From Sphingomonas sp. G-3-2-10 (lineage in GTDB: Bacteria; Pseudomonadota; Alphaproteobacteria; Sphingomonadales; Sphingomonadaceae), in NCBI RefSeq assembly GCF_012927115.1, contig NZ_JABBFY010000001.1, positions 3,210,588 to 3,274,587 of the forward strand: 64,000 nt of DNA, read 5' to 3'. The position numbers and the translations under genes were made by a program. Below the pieces are notes generated by a model. That model did no database searches and was not told the origin of the DNA. It saw only the letters and a list, made by a program, of their open reading frames with translations. Positions 1 to 7,487 of the stretch are shown in pieces (position 1 is the stretch's first letter; the number at the start of each line of letters is the position of its first letter).

Positions 1-258
1 GAAGAACAGCGAGCTGCCGTCCGCGACGATCAGCTGGGGTACGCCCTTCTGATACTGGAAGCGGATCTTGCCCGGACGCTTGAGCGTCATCGTGCCGGTG
101 AGGACGCGACGGTTGCGGTCTTCCTGGCTGAAGCTGGCGGTCATGCTGCTGACCGACTGAAGATGGCCCTGCACCTTCACCAGATCATTCTCGGGCGCTG
201 CGGCGACCAGCAGCGGCGTCGCCACGGCGAGGGTCAGTAGGGTCGGCAGTCGAAACAC
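1..258 (-). CDS. lolA: Outer-membrane lipoprotein carrier protein LolA (3' part cut off by window edge)
   Basis: Only the first 86 codons are inside the window. The start is a GTG at 258. The translation opens with a signal peptide (VFRLPTLLTLAVATPLLVAAA) and continues with a segment typical of LolA: MTASFSQ, then LTGTMTLKRPGKIRFQY, then LIVADGSSLFF. LolA is the periplasmic chaperone that carries lipoproteins from the LolCDE complex to the outer membrane. It sits directly downstream of ftsK on the same strand, a neighbourhood often seen in alphaproteobacteria. The C-terminal half cannot be judged. Confidence 0.85.
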   Translation of the reverse strand, partial: MFRLPTLLTLAVATPLLVAAAPENDLVKVQGHLQSVSSMTASFSQEDRNRRVLTGTMTLKRPGKIRFQYQKGVPQLIVADGSSLFF

Positions 259-347
259 GTAATTCTCCGAATCTGTCTTGGCCGGCGGCCCTAAAGCCCG
301 CGGCTTGAATGCCCCGTGAACCCGCGAGCGGGTCGTTTCGATCCCGT

Positions 348-2645
348 CTAGAGCGGCCGGCCGTCGGTATCCATCAGCACTTCGCGGCGGCCGACATGGT
401 CGGGACGCGAAACGAGGCCATCCTTCTCCATTCGCTCGATCAGGCGCGCGGCAGTGTTGTAGCCGACGCGGAGCTGGCGCTGGAGCCACGAGGTGGACGC
501 CTTCTGACTCTCCGCGACGAGCTGGGTCGCGCGGCGATAGGTCTGTTCCTCGGGGCTGTCGTCGCCCTCCGGGCTGCCCTCGAGCGCGAACCCGCCATCC
601 TCGGGTTCCTCGGTGACGGCGGTGATGTAATCGGGCTCGCCCTGGCCGCGCCAGAAGTCCGACACCGCCTGCACTTCGTCATCGCTGACGAAGGGGCCGT
701 GGACGCGGGTGAGCTGCTTGCCGCCGGGCATGTAGAGCATGTCGCCCTTGCCCAGCAGCTGTTCGGCGCCCTGTTCGCCCAGAATCGTGCGCGAATCGAT
801 CTTCGAGGTGACGTGGAAGCTGATCCGGGTCGGCAGATTGGCCTTGATCACCCCGGTGATGACGTCGACCGAGGGGCGTTGCGTCGCCATGATCAGGTGG
901 ATGCCCGCCGCGCGCGCCTTTTGCGCAAGGCGCTGGATCAGGAATTCGACTTCCTTGCCCGCGGTCATCATCAGATCGGCGAGCTCGTCGACGATGATCA
1001 CGATCTGCGGCAGCGGCGAGAGGTCGAGCGTCTCTTCCTCATGGATCGGGCGGCCATTCTCGTCATAGCCGACCTGCACCTTGCGGCCGAGCTTCTGGCC
1101 CTTTGCCTTGGCCTGGCGCACCTTGTCGTTGAAGCTGGCGAGGCTGCGGACGTTGACCGAAGCCATCATCCGGTAGCGGTCCTCCATCTGCTCGACCGCC
1201 CATTTGAGCGCGCGGACGGCCTTGGGCGGCTCGGTCACCACTTCGGCGAGCAGGTGCGGGATGCCCTTGTACATGCTCAGTTCGAGCATCTTGGGATCGA
1301 TCATGATCATGCGGCACTGATCCGGGGTGAGCCGGTAGAGCAGCGACAGGATCATGCAGTTGAGCCCGACCGACTTGCCCGAACCGGTGGTGCCGGCGAC
1401 GAGCAAATGCGGCATCGGCGCGAGATCGGCGATGATCGGCTCGCCAGCGATATTCTTGCCCAGCACCAGCGGGAGCGACGCACCCTGATCCTCGAACGTC
1501 TCGCTGCCGATCAGTTCGTGGAGGTTCACCCCCTCGCGCTTCGCGTTCGGCAGTTCGATGCCGATAACGCTGCGGCCGGGGATGGTCGCGACGCGGGCGG
1601 AGATGGCGGACATGTTGCGCGCGATATCGTCGGCGAGCTGGATCACGCGGCTGGCCTTGATGCCGCTCGCAGGTTCCAGTTCGTACATGGTGACGACCGG
1701 GCCGGGGCGGACCTCGACGATCTGGCCCTTCACGTTGAAATCGTCGAGCACGCTTTCGAGCAGGCGGGCGTTGCGCTCGAGCGCCGCCTTGTCGATCGCG
1801 GCGTTGCTGTTGGGCGGCGCGGCCTTGAGCAGATCGAGCGGCGGCAGCTTGTAGCTGTCCTTGAAATCGAGGCTGGTCTGGCTCGGCGGCTTGCTGCGCG
1901 CCGGGCTGGGCGAGATCTGGCGATCGGCGATAACCGGGCCGGGACGCGCATCGGGCATCGCCACCTTGCGCGGCTGCGGCTTGGGCGAATCGTCGGCGCG
2001 GGCCGGCTCGTCATAATCGCGTTCGCGCTCCGCCGTCTTGGGCTTGAACGGGATTTGCGGGATGGCCCAATTGCGTTCGGGCAAGGTGAAGTCGAGCGCG
2101 CGCGCCCAGATCCACAGGCCGGCAAAACCCAGCACCAGCGCTATGCCGCGGCCGATCCACAACGCCACGCCGGCATCCGCGATATATTCGAGGCCCGAGC
2201 TCAGCGTCTTGGCGATCATCATGCCGGCAAGACCGGCGCGGCCCGCCGGCAGGGTCGAATCGACCGGCACGAACGCCAGTGACGCGCCGAACAGCACGGC
2301 GCCGAACGTGCCCCAGCGCAGCATCGTGCCGAACCCGGTGAGCGGGCGATCCTGCCACAGTCGATTCGCCGCGATCAGCCCAACCGGCATCAACAGCCAC
2401 ACCGGCGCGCCGAGCAACGAGAAGAGGATGTCCGACACCCACGCGCCCAGTCCGCCGACCATGTTGCGGGCGGGGCCGGCGGCCGCAGTGTTCAGCGAAG
2501 GATCCTGCGCGTGATAGCTGATCAGCGCGAGGCTGAGCAGCAGCACGCCGAGAAAGAGCGCAACGCCCCCGATCAGTGCGCCGCTACGGCGCGCGCCAGC
2601 CTTCATCGTGTCGCGCCATTGCGGCGCCTTTGCGCGGGACGCCAT
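348..2645 (-). CDS. ftsK: DNA translocase FtsK
   Basis: This 765-residue protein pumps DNA at the division septum and helps resolve chromosome dimers. The N-terminus has about four membrane segments (roughly residues 22-44, 72-95, 110-128 and 160-182). A charged, proline-containing linker follows. The RecA-like motor carries Walker A GTTGSGKS near residue 419 and a Walker B region ending IIVDELADLMM. The C-terminal winged-helix gamma domain (about 697-755, WLQRQLRVGYNTAARLIERM) reads KOPS-type polarity sequences. Length and domain order match the short-linker alphaproteobacterial FtsK type. The start at 2645 precedes the first membrane segment. It is divergent from the FAD hydroxylase gene. 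Confidence 0.95.
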   Translation of the reverse strand: MASRAKAPQWRDTMKAGARRSGALIGGVALFLGVLLLSLALISYHAQDPSLNTAAAGPARNMVGGLGAWVSDILFSLLGAPVWLLMPVGLIAANRLWQDRPLTGFGTMLRWGTFGAVLFGASLAFVPVDSTLPAGRAGLAGMMIAKTLSSGLEYIADAGVALWIGRGIALVLGFAGLWIWARALDFTLPERNWAIPQIPFKPKTAERERDYDEPARADDSPKPQPRKVAMPDARPGPVIADRQISPSPARSKPPSQTSLDFKDSYKLPPLDLLKAAPPNSNAAIDKAALERNARLLESVLDDFNVKGQIVEVRPGPVVTMYELEPASGIKASRVIQLADDIARNMSAISARVATIPGRSVIGIELPNAKREGVNLHELIGSETFEDQGASLPLVLGKNIAGEPIIADLAPMPHLLVAGTTGSGKSVGLNCMILSLLYRLTPDQCRMIMIDPKMLELSMYKGIPHLLAEVVTEPPKAVRALKWAVEQMEDRYRMMASVNVRSLASFNDKVRQAKAKGQKLGRKVQVGYDENGRPIHEEETLDLSPLPQIVIIVDELADLMMTAGKEVEFLIQRLAQKARAAGIHLIMATQRPSVDVITGVIKANLPTRISFHVTSKIDSRTILGEQGAEQLLGKGDMLYMPGGKQLTRVHGPFVSDDEVQAVSDFWRGQGEPDYITAVTEEPEDGGFALEGSPEGDDSPEEQTYRRATQLVAESQKASTSWLQRQLRVGYNTAARLIERMEKDGLVSRPDHVGRREVLMDTDGRPL

Positions 2646-2763
2646 CGTCCAGCCTCCGGAATTTGCAGGGGGTGCGCGGGAATCATCGCGTCTCGCGAGT
2701 CCCGCGTCAAGGGTTGGAGGGTGTGGGCTGGTGCGGTCCGCAGCGAACCGCTACGGGCAACGC

Positions 2764-3981
2764 ATGGACCGCGCGGACCTTATCATCCTCGGCGGCGGGC
2801 TGGTCGGCAGCGCGCTCGCGACGGCGCTCGATGCGCATGGCCTCTCGTCGATCGTGATCGACACCGCAGATCCCGAAAAGATTCTCGCCGCCTCCTTCGA
2901 CGGCCGGGCCTCTGCGATCGCCAGCGCGCCCCATCGCATGTTCGAAGCGATCGGCGTTTCGCAACGGTTGGCAGGGCTGGGCTGCCCGATCCAGGGCATC
3001 CGCGTGTCGGACGGGCTGGCGCCGGGCAAGCTCGACTTCGCACCGGCCGATGACGACGGCGCGCTGGGTTATATGTTCGAGAATCGCGAACTGCGCCGCG
3101 CGCTGCTCGAAGCTGCGCAGGCCGCGCCGCTGGCAGACGTGCGGATGAAAACGCGCGCGGTTTCGGTCGAACGCGGGCCGCATGGCGTCACGGCGCTGCT
3201 CGATTCGGGCGCGACGGTACGCGGCGAACTGCTGATCGCCGCGGAGGGCCGCAATTCGCCGACTCGCGAGGCCGCCGGGCTTAAGGTCGCGCGGTGGAGC
3301 TACGATCATGTCGCGATGGTGATCTCGCTTCATCACGAGCGTCCCCACGAGAACATCGCCTACGAAATTTTCTATCCCGAAGGGCCGTTCGCGATCCTGC
3401 CGCTGGTCGATGACGAACATGGTCACCGGTCGGCGATCGTGTGGACGGTGAAGACCGAACATGCGCCCGCGATGATGGCGCTGTCCGACCGCGCCTATCT
3501 GCACGAAGCGGAAAAGCGGATGGGCGGGTTCCTGGGCAAGCTCGATCGGCTGACCGCCCGGTTCAGCCATCCGCTTGGATTCCATCACGCCGCGTGGATC
3601 ACGAGCGACCGGCTGGCGCTGGTCGGCGACGCGGCGCACGGCATCCATCCGATCGCGGGACAGGGCGTCAATGTCGGCTTCCGCGACGTGGCGACGCTGG
3701 TCGAAGTGCTGGTCGAGGGCAAACGCGTCGGCCTCGACATGGGCGATCCCCAATTGCTGGCGCGCTACCAGCGCTGGCGCGGGCTCGACACCTTCATGGT
3801 CGCCGCCGCGACCGATGGCCTGACCCGCCTGTTCGGCATGCCGGGCAAGACCGTGTCGGCGGCGCGCCGCTTCGGCCTGTCGGCAGTCGATCGCCTGCCT
3901 CCGCTCAAGCGCGCCTTCATGAGCGAAGCGCGCGGCGAAAGCGGGGATGTGCCCAAGCTGCTGCAGGGGTTGATGGTCTAG
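2764..3981 (+). CDS. FAD-dependent ubiquinone-biosynthesis-type monooxygenase (UbiH/UbiF/COQ6 family)
   Basis: A 405-residue flavoprotein hydroxylase. The N-terminal dinucleotide fold has GGGLVGS near residue 10, and the second FAD motif GDAAHGIHPIAGQGVN lies near residue 290. These are the marks of the UbiH/UbiF/UbiI/COQ6 group that hydroxylates the ubiquinone ring at the inner membrane. I cannot tell which ring position it acts on. The ATG at 2764 is preferred over upstream in-frame starts because the Rossmann strand DLIILGGG follows at once. Its promoter must lie in the 118-base gap shared with ftsK. Confidence 0.88.
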   Translation: MDRADLIILGGGLVGSALATALDAHGLSSIVIDTADPEKILAASFDGRASAIASAPHRMFEAIGVSQRLAGLGCPIQGIRVSDGLAPGKLDFAPADDDGALGYMFENRELRRALLEAAQAAPLADVRMKTRAVSVERGPHGVTALLDSGATVRGELLIAAEGRNSPTREAAGLKVARWSYDHVAMVISLHHERPHENIAYEIFYPEGPFAILPLVDDEHGHRSAIVWTVKTEHAPAMMALSDRAYLHEAEKRMGGFLGKLDRLTARFSHPLGFHHAAWITSDRLALVGDAAHGIHPIAGQGVNVGFRDVATLVEVLVEGKRVGLDMGDPQLLARYQRWRGLDTFMVAAATDGLTRLFGMPGKTVSAARRFGLSAVDRLPPLKRAFMSEARGESGDVPKLLQGLMV

Positions 3982-3991
3982 GGCCTGCGGT

Positions 3992-4603
3992 TCAGGCGGA
4001 CGCCCCGGCAAAGAACATCAGATGCACCAGCCGGCCATTTTCGGGCCGGTCACCGAACCCCGGCGCGCTGTTGTGGAACATCCACGGACTGAACAGGATC
4101 AGCCGGTTGAAGCGCATCGGCACGGTCATCGTCCGTTCCCAGCGCGCAGGCTTCAGCGTGTCGCGATTGACGACGTCCTCGATCAGCGTGTTGACGTCCG
4201 AATAGCCGCTTTTCGCCAGCTCGAGCGGAGTCAGCGGCACGCGATCCAGCCCGGTCGGCTTGTGACGGAAGAATTCGGTACCGCCCCGGCAATGCTCGGG
4301 CAGGCTGAGATAGAGGATGCCGGAATAATAGCAGGGATCGATATGGACCCCGCTGATGCCCTTGTCGCCCTTCAGCGTCAGGCGGCAATGCTGGTGCGTC
4401 GTCCCGGCGGCGGGCTGAAGCTTCACCCCGGCACGCGCGCCCGCTTCGGCATCGAGGCCGTTCACAGGCAGCGGCCGGGTGGATAACAGACCCGGATAAT
4501 TGCCCTGTTTGAACTGCGGATCGTAATCGAGCGCCAGCGCATGGGCGCGAAAGCCGTGCGGGTCGGTCAGGAAATCGTCGACGATGATCAGCGAAGGGAG
4601 CAT
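3992..4603 (-). CDS. DUF6445-family protein, probable 2-oxoglutarate/Fe(II)-oxygenase fold
   Basis: 203 residues with no signal peptide. I recognise the DUF6445 family, which is common in sphingomonads and has no settled function. An HIDPCYYSGILYLS segment supplies an H-x-D pair, and FHNSAPGFG followed by arginine supplies a distal histidine and possible 2-oxoglutarate ligand. That pattern suggests a double-stranded beta-helix Fe(II) oxygenase, similar to proline or tryptophan-halogenase-associated hydroxylases. It is convergent with the FAD hydroxylase and ends 10 bases from its stop. The oxygenase activity is inference from motifs only. Confidence 0.7.
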   Translation of the reverse strand: MLPSLIIVDDFLTDPHGFRAHALALDYDPQFKQGNYPGLLSTRPLPVNGLDAEAGARAGVKLQPAAGTTHQHCRLTLKGDKGISGVHIDPCYYSGILYLSLPEHCRGGTEFFRHKPTGLDRVPLTPLELAKSGYSDVNTLIEDVVNRDTLKPARWERTMTVPMRFNRLILFSPWMFHNSAPGFGDRPENGRLVHLMFFAGASA

Positions 4604-4664
4604 GGCGGCAAGGATTGGCAGTTTTGGCCGCGGCTTGGAATAGCGCGGCGCAACGGAGGACCGA

Positions 4665-4964
4665 ATGAGCGGCGGCGACGATTCCTATGTCTATGACGAA
4701 GCGACCGGCGAATGGATCAGCGCCGAAGATGCAGCCGCCAGCGCGCCTGCGGTGGAAGTCCGCGATTCGGTGGGCAATTTGCTGGCCGATGGCGATCAGG
4801 TGACGCTGATCAAGGATCTGAAGGTGAAAGGCGCGGGACAGACGCTGAAGCGCGGCACGCTGATCAAGTCGATCCGGCTGACCGGCGACGAGCAGGAGAT
4901 CGATTGCCGCTACGAAGGGATCAAGGGGCTGGTGCTGCGCGCCGAATTCGTCCGCAAACGCTGA
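4665..4964 (+). CDS. yjdM: PhnA/YjdM-family protein lacking the zinc-ribbon cysteines
   Basis: 99 residues. The C-terminal two thirds (NLLADGDQVTLIKDLKVKG, RGTLIKSIRL, EIDCRYEGIKGLVL) match the PhnA C-terminal domain closely. In E. coli the N-terminus is a four-cysteine zinc ribbon. Here the aligned stretch (YVYDEATGEWISAEDAA) keeps the Tyr, Glu-Trp and spacing but has no cysteine, so metal binding there is lost. The family was named after the phosphonate operon but does not catalyse a known step of it. A GGAGG-like ribosome site precedes the ATG. Confidence 0.85.
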   Translation: MSGGDDSYVYDEATGEWISAEDAAASAPAVEVRDSVGNLLADGDQVTLIKDLKVKGAGQTLKRGTLIKSIRLTGDEQEIDCRYEGIKGLVLRAEFVRKR

Positions 4965-5026
4965 ACCCTCGACGGAGCGCCACCGTCTGCGGCATAGGTG
5001 CGGTAACCGGTGGACAGGAGAGACAT

Positions 5027-5563
5027 ATGAAGCGCTTCATCATCGTTGCCGGACTGGCGGTCGCGGCGTGCAACGGTCCGGAAACGGCAAACGAAGCCGC
5101 TGCGGACAATGGCGTGCTGGCGGCGGGGCCGATCACCAACATCGATGCCGTTGCCGCGGTCAACCTGCCCGCGGGCCTCGCGCCGGTGATCGAAGCTGCG
5201 GTGCCCGGCATGAAGGTGAACGAAGCCGAGCGTAAGGAACGTGAGGGCCGGGTCTATTATGACGTCGAGGGCACGAAACCCGACGGCAGCGAGATCGAAA
5301 TCGACATTATCGAGGAGAAGGGCGCGTTCCGCGTCGTCGAGATCCAGCGCGATATCGCGTGGAAGGACGCGCCGCTGATCGCGCAGGCCGCGGCAAAGGC
5401 CAAGACCGGTGTTTTCGCTCCGGCGCGCGTGATCGAAAGCACCCAGACCGACGGCAGCGTGATCTACGAGCTGTTCAAGCCCGGCGAGCCGAAGGAACCG
5501 GCGATGGAAGTGCGGGTGAAGGACGGCAAGGCCGAGGTGCTGACCGAGCGCTGGGCGCACTGA
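5027..5563 (+). CDS. Putative lipoprotein with PepSY-like domain
   Basis: 178 residues starting MKRFIIVAGLAVAACNG. The AVAAC segment is a lipobox with Cys16 as the expected lipidated residue. Two similar beta-rich halves follow, the first with VYYDVEGTKPDGSEIEIDI and the second with SVIYELFKP and MEVRVKDGKAEVLTERW. This resembles PepSY/beta-lactamase-inhibitor-like folds that act as small periplasmic inhibitors or chaperones. I do not recognise a named family member. The ATG at 5027 is chosen because an AGGAGAG ribosome site lies just upstream and the longer reading would destroy the signal peptide. Confidence 0.65.
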   Translation: MKRFIIVAGLAVAACNGPETANEAAADNGVLAAGPITNIDAVAAVNLPAGLAPVIEAAVPGMKVNEAERKEREGRVYYDVEGTKPDGSEIEIDIIEEKGAFRVVEIQRDIAWKDAPLIAQAAAKAKTGVFAPARVIESTQTDGSVIYELFKPGEPKEPAMEVRVKDGKAEVLTERWAH

Positions 5564-5573
5564 GGCGATAGCA

Positions 5574-6005
5574 ATGCCCCGATCGATCCGCGGCGCCGTC
5601 CATCATATCGACCTCAACGTCACCGATCTGGAAGCGTCGCGGCGAGTCTATGGGCCGGTGCTCGAATTCCTCGGCTATGAGCAGGTCAAGGATAGCGACG
5701 GATACGAATGGGACTTGAAGGAGCCCGGCGACGGTCGCGGCGCGTCGATCGGATTGCGCGCCTGCGATCCGGCCGAAGCCGGGCATCGCCATCGCCGCTA
5801 TGCACCGGGCCTGCATCATCTGGCCTGGCGCGCCGAGAGCCGCGAGGATGTCGACCGGCTCCACGCGCTGCTGATCCGACATGGAATCCCGGTGCTCGAT
5901 CCGCCGGCGCATTATCCGCAATATTCGGGCGACTATTATGCGGTGTTCTTCGAGGATCCCGACGGGATGAAGCTCGAACTGGTCCACGCGCCGGGCTGGA
6001 TCTGA
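5574..6005 (+). CDS. VOC-superfamily (glyoxalase/bleomycin-resistance-like) protein
   Basis: 143 residues. The fold is recognisable from paired beta-alpha-beta-beta-beta modules: HHIDLNVTDLEASRRVYGPVLEFLGY at the start and YYAVFFEDPDGMKLELVHAPGW at the end. The opening histidine and the late glutamate (KLELVH) are in positions that bind a divalent metal in the vicinal oxygen chelate family, with HHLAW in the middle as a further ligand. Substrate is unknown; members range from glyoxalases to dioxygenases. It begins 10 bases after the putative lipoprotein and may share its transcript. Confidence 0.82.
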   Translation: MPRSIRGAVHHIDLNVTDLEASRRVYGPVLEFLGYEQVKDSDGYEWDLKEPGDGRGASIGLRACDPAEAGHRHRRYAPGLHHLAWRAESREDVDRLHALLIRHGIPVLDPPAHYPQYSGDYYAVFFEDPDGMKLELVHAPGWI

Positions 6006-6064
6006 ACGCAAAGCGACGGGCCCGGAGCGATCCGGGGGTACGGGCCTACAATGCGTATCGAAGC

Positions 6065-6769
6065 TTAGAAGCGGAACGCCGTGCCGACATAGACCGCCTG
6101 GCTGTCACGGCGGTTGTCGGTCAGGCTCGGGTCGATCCGCTCACGCTCGCTCTTGTAGCGGACGCCTGCGGTGACATCGAGGTTGCGAGTCAGCGAATAG
6201 CTGCCGCCCACGTCGATCGAATAGCTGGGCTTGTCGCCGATCAGCGCCGGCGTGTTGGTCAGCGGACGATCGGCGATCGCCGAGACGCGGCCGCTGGCCT
6301 TCTTGCCCGAATAGCTGAGGTTCAGATCGGTGGTTTCGCGGCCGCCGGGCTGAGACACCAGATCGACGCGAGTCACATCGCCCGAAACGGCGAAGCGCTT
6401 CCAGCCGACCGACACGCCCAGATTATAGGCGATCGGCGCGACGTTGACCGTCGGCGCCGCGTTGCGCTCAACCGCATTGCGCGTCGAATTGGCGCGAACC
6501 GCGACCATCACCGCGCGATTGTTGCCATTGCGATTGGCCGAAGGCGTGAAGCGGAAGCCGGTTTCCGACAGGCCGCTGCGCGACAGAACGGCGGCGAGCT
6601 TCGGATCGGCGGCCGCCGGGGTGAAGATACCGATTCCGGTCCGGAGCGGCGCGCGCTTGGCCTGGACGACCTGGCGATTCTCCTGCGCCTGGAGCGCGGG
6701 CGCAACGAAAAGGCCGGCAGCGCACAGCGCCCCCAGTCCCAGTCCCGTCACAACGCGTCCGAGTCGCAT
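6065..6769 (-). CDS. Predicted outer-membrane beta-barrel-like protein of unknown function
   Basis: 234 residues with a clear signal peptide (MRLGRVVTGLGLGALCAAGLFVAPALQAQ). The second half is built of alternating hydrophobic and polar residues (VSVGWKRFAVSGDVTRV, TDLNLSYSGKKASGRV, YSIDVGGSYSL, LDVTAGVRYKSE), and the chain ends AVYVGTAFRF. A terminal phenylalanine in such a strand is the usual BAM recognition signal. The start at 6769 is chosen because GGAGG lies seven bases upstream, whereas the ATG at 6775 is too close to it. I recognise no specific family. Confidence 0.6.
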   Translation of the reverse strand: MRLGRVVTGLGLGALCAAGLFVAPALQAQENRQVVQAKRAPLRTGIGIFTPAAADPKLAAVLSRSGLSETGFRFTPSANRNGNNRAVMVAVRANSTRNAVERNAAPTVNVAPIAYNLGVSVGWKRFAVSGDVTRVDLVSQPGGRETTDLNLSYSGKKASGRVSAIADRPLTNTPALIGDKPSYSIDVGGSYSLTRNLDVTAGVRYKSERERIDPSLTDNRRDSQAVYVGTAFRF

Positions 6770-6955
6770 CTTCATCCCTCCCAATTGGGGGCTTCTACCA
6801 CGATTCGGAAGAGTGGTTCCACATGGGCAGCCATTTTCCGAGTCAGGTGTTGCACAGTACCCACAGAATCGCCGCGCGCGCGGCCCGCCTTGCTCCGGCC
6901 ATATCTCCCTCTATAGATGCTGGCCTTGCCTTATTCTGCCTTTAGGAAGCTGTTG

Positions 6956-7387
6956 ATGAACCGCCTGTTGCGCACTGCGATCCTGGGGTCGCTCATTCTT
7001 CCCCTCGCCGCATGCGGTGGCCGTGAACGTCCCGAGACCGATATCGCCGCTTCGAAGGTGACCACGATCGGCGTGAATTCCTATCTGTGGCGCGCCAGCC
7101 TCGACACGCTGAGCTTCATGCCGCTGCTGCAGACCGATTCGAACGGCGGCGTGATCGTGACCGACTGGTATGTGAACCCGAACGTCCCGACCGAGCGGAT
7201 GAAGGTGACCGTTACCATCCTCGACCAGGATCTGCGCGCCGATGCGCTGCGCGTCGCCGCACTGCGCGAAGTGAACCGCAACGGCGCATGGGTGACTGCC
7301 CCGGTGCAGGCCGCGACGGTGCAGAAGCTCGAAGACATCATCCTTACCCGCGCCCGCGACCTTCGTCGCGCCGCGATCGCCGACTGA
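6956..7387 (+). CDS. DUF3576-family lipoprotein
   Basis: 143 residues. The N-terminus MNRLLRTAILGSLILPLAACGG is a lipoprotein signal peptide with lipobox LAAC. The core (VNSYLWRASLDTLSFMPLLQTDSNGGVIVTDWY, then VTVTILDQDLRADALRVAALRE and EDIILTRARDLRRAAI) is the DUF3576 signature found in alphaproteobacteria. Function is unknown, but it is regularly found just upstream of leuS-lptE, which hints at an envelope role. The start at 6956 places the lipobox at the right distance. A strong hairpin terminator follows. Confidence 0.85.
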   Translation: MNRLLRTAILGSLILPLAACGGRERPETDIAASKVTTIGVNSYLWRASLDTLSFMPLLQTDSNGGVIVTDWYVNPNVPTERMKVTVTILDQDLRADALRVAALREVNRNGAWVTAPVQAATVQKLEDIILTRARDLRRAAIAD

Positions 7388-7412
7388 CCGGCGCCGTAAC
7401 CCGAATTTTCGA

Positions 7413-7446
7413 GGGGCGGGCTCCGGAGACGGAGTCCGCCCCTTTT
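7413..7446 (+). terminator. Rho-independent terminator after the DUF3576 gene
   Basis: GGGGCGG at 7413-7419 pairs with CCGCCCC at 7436-7442. An inner GCTCCG/CGGAGT stem extends the hairpin, and CTTTTG follows. It ends the DUF3576 transcript before leuS. Confidence 0.8.
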
Positions 7447-7487
7447 GCTTGATCGGGTCCCATGCCCTCCCCTAGTGATTCGAGCCC

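Noticed and set aside
309..2282. 657-codon plus-strand open frame opposite ftsK
   Set aside because: Shadow of a strongly coding minus gene; low complexity Arg/His/Asp-rich translation typical of antisense frames in high-GC DNA.
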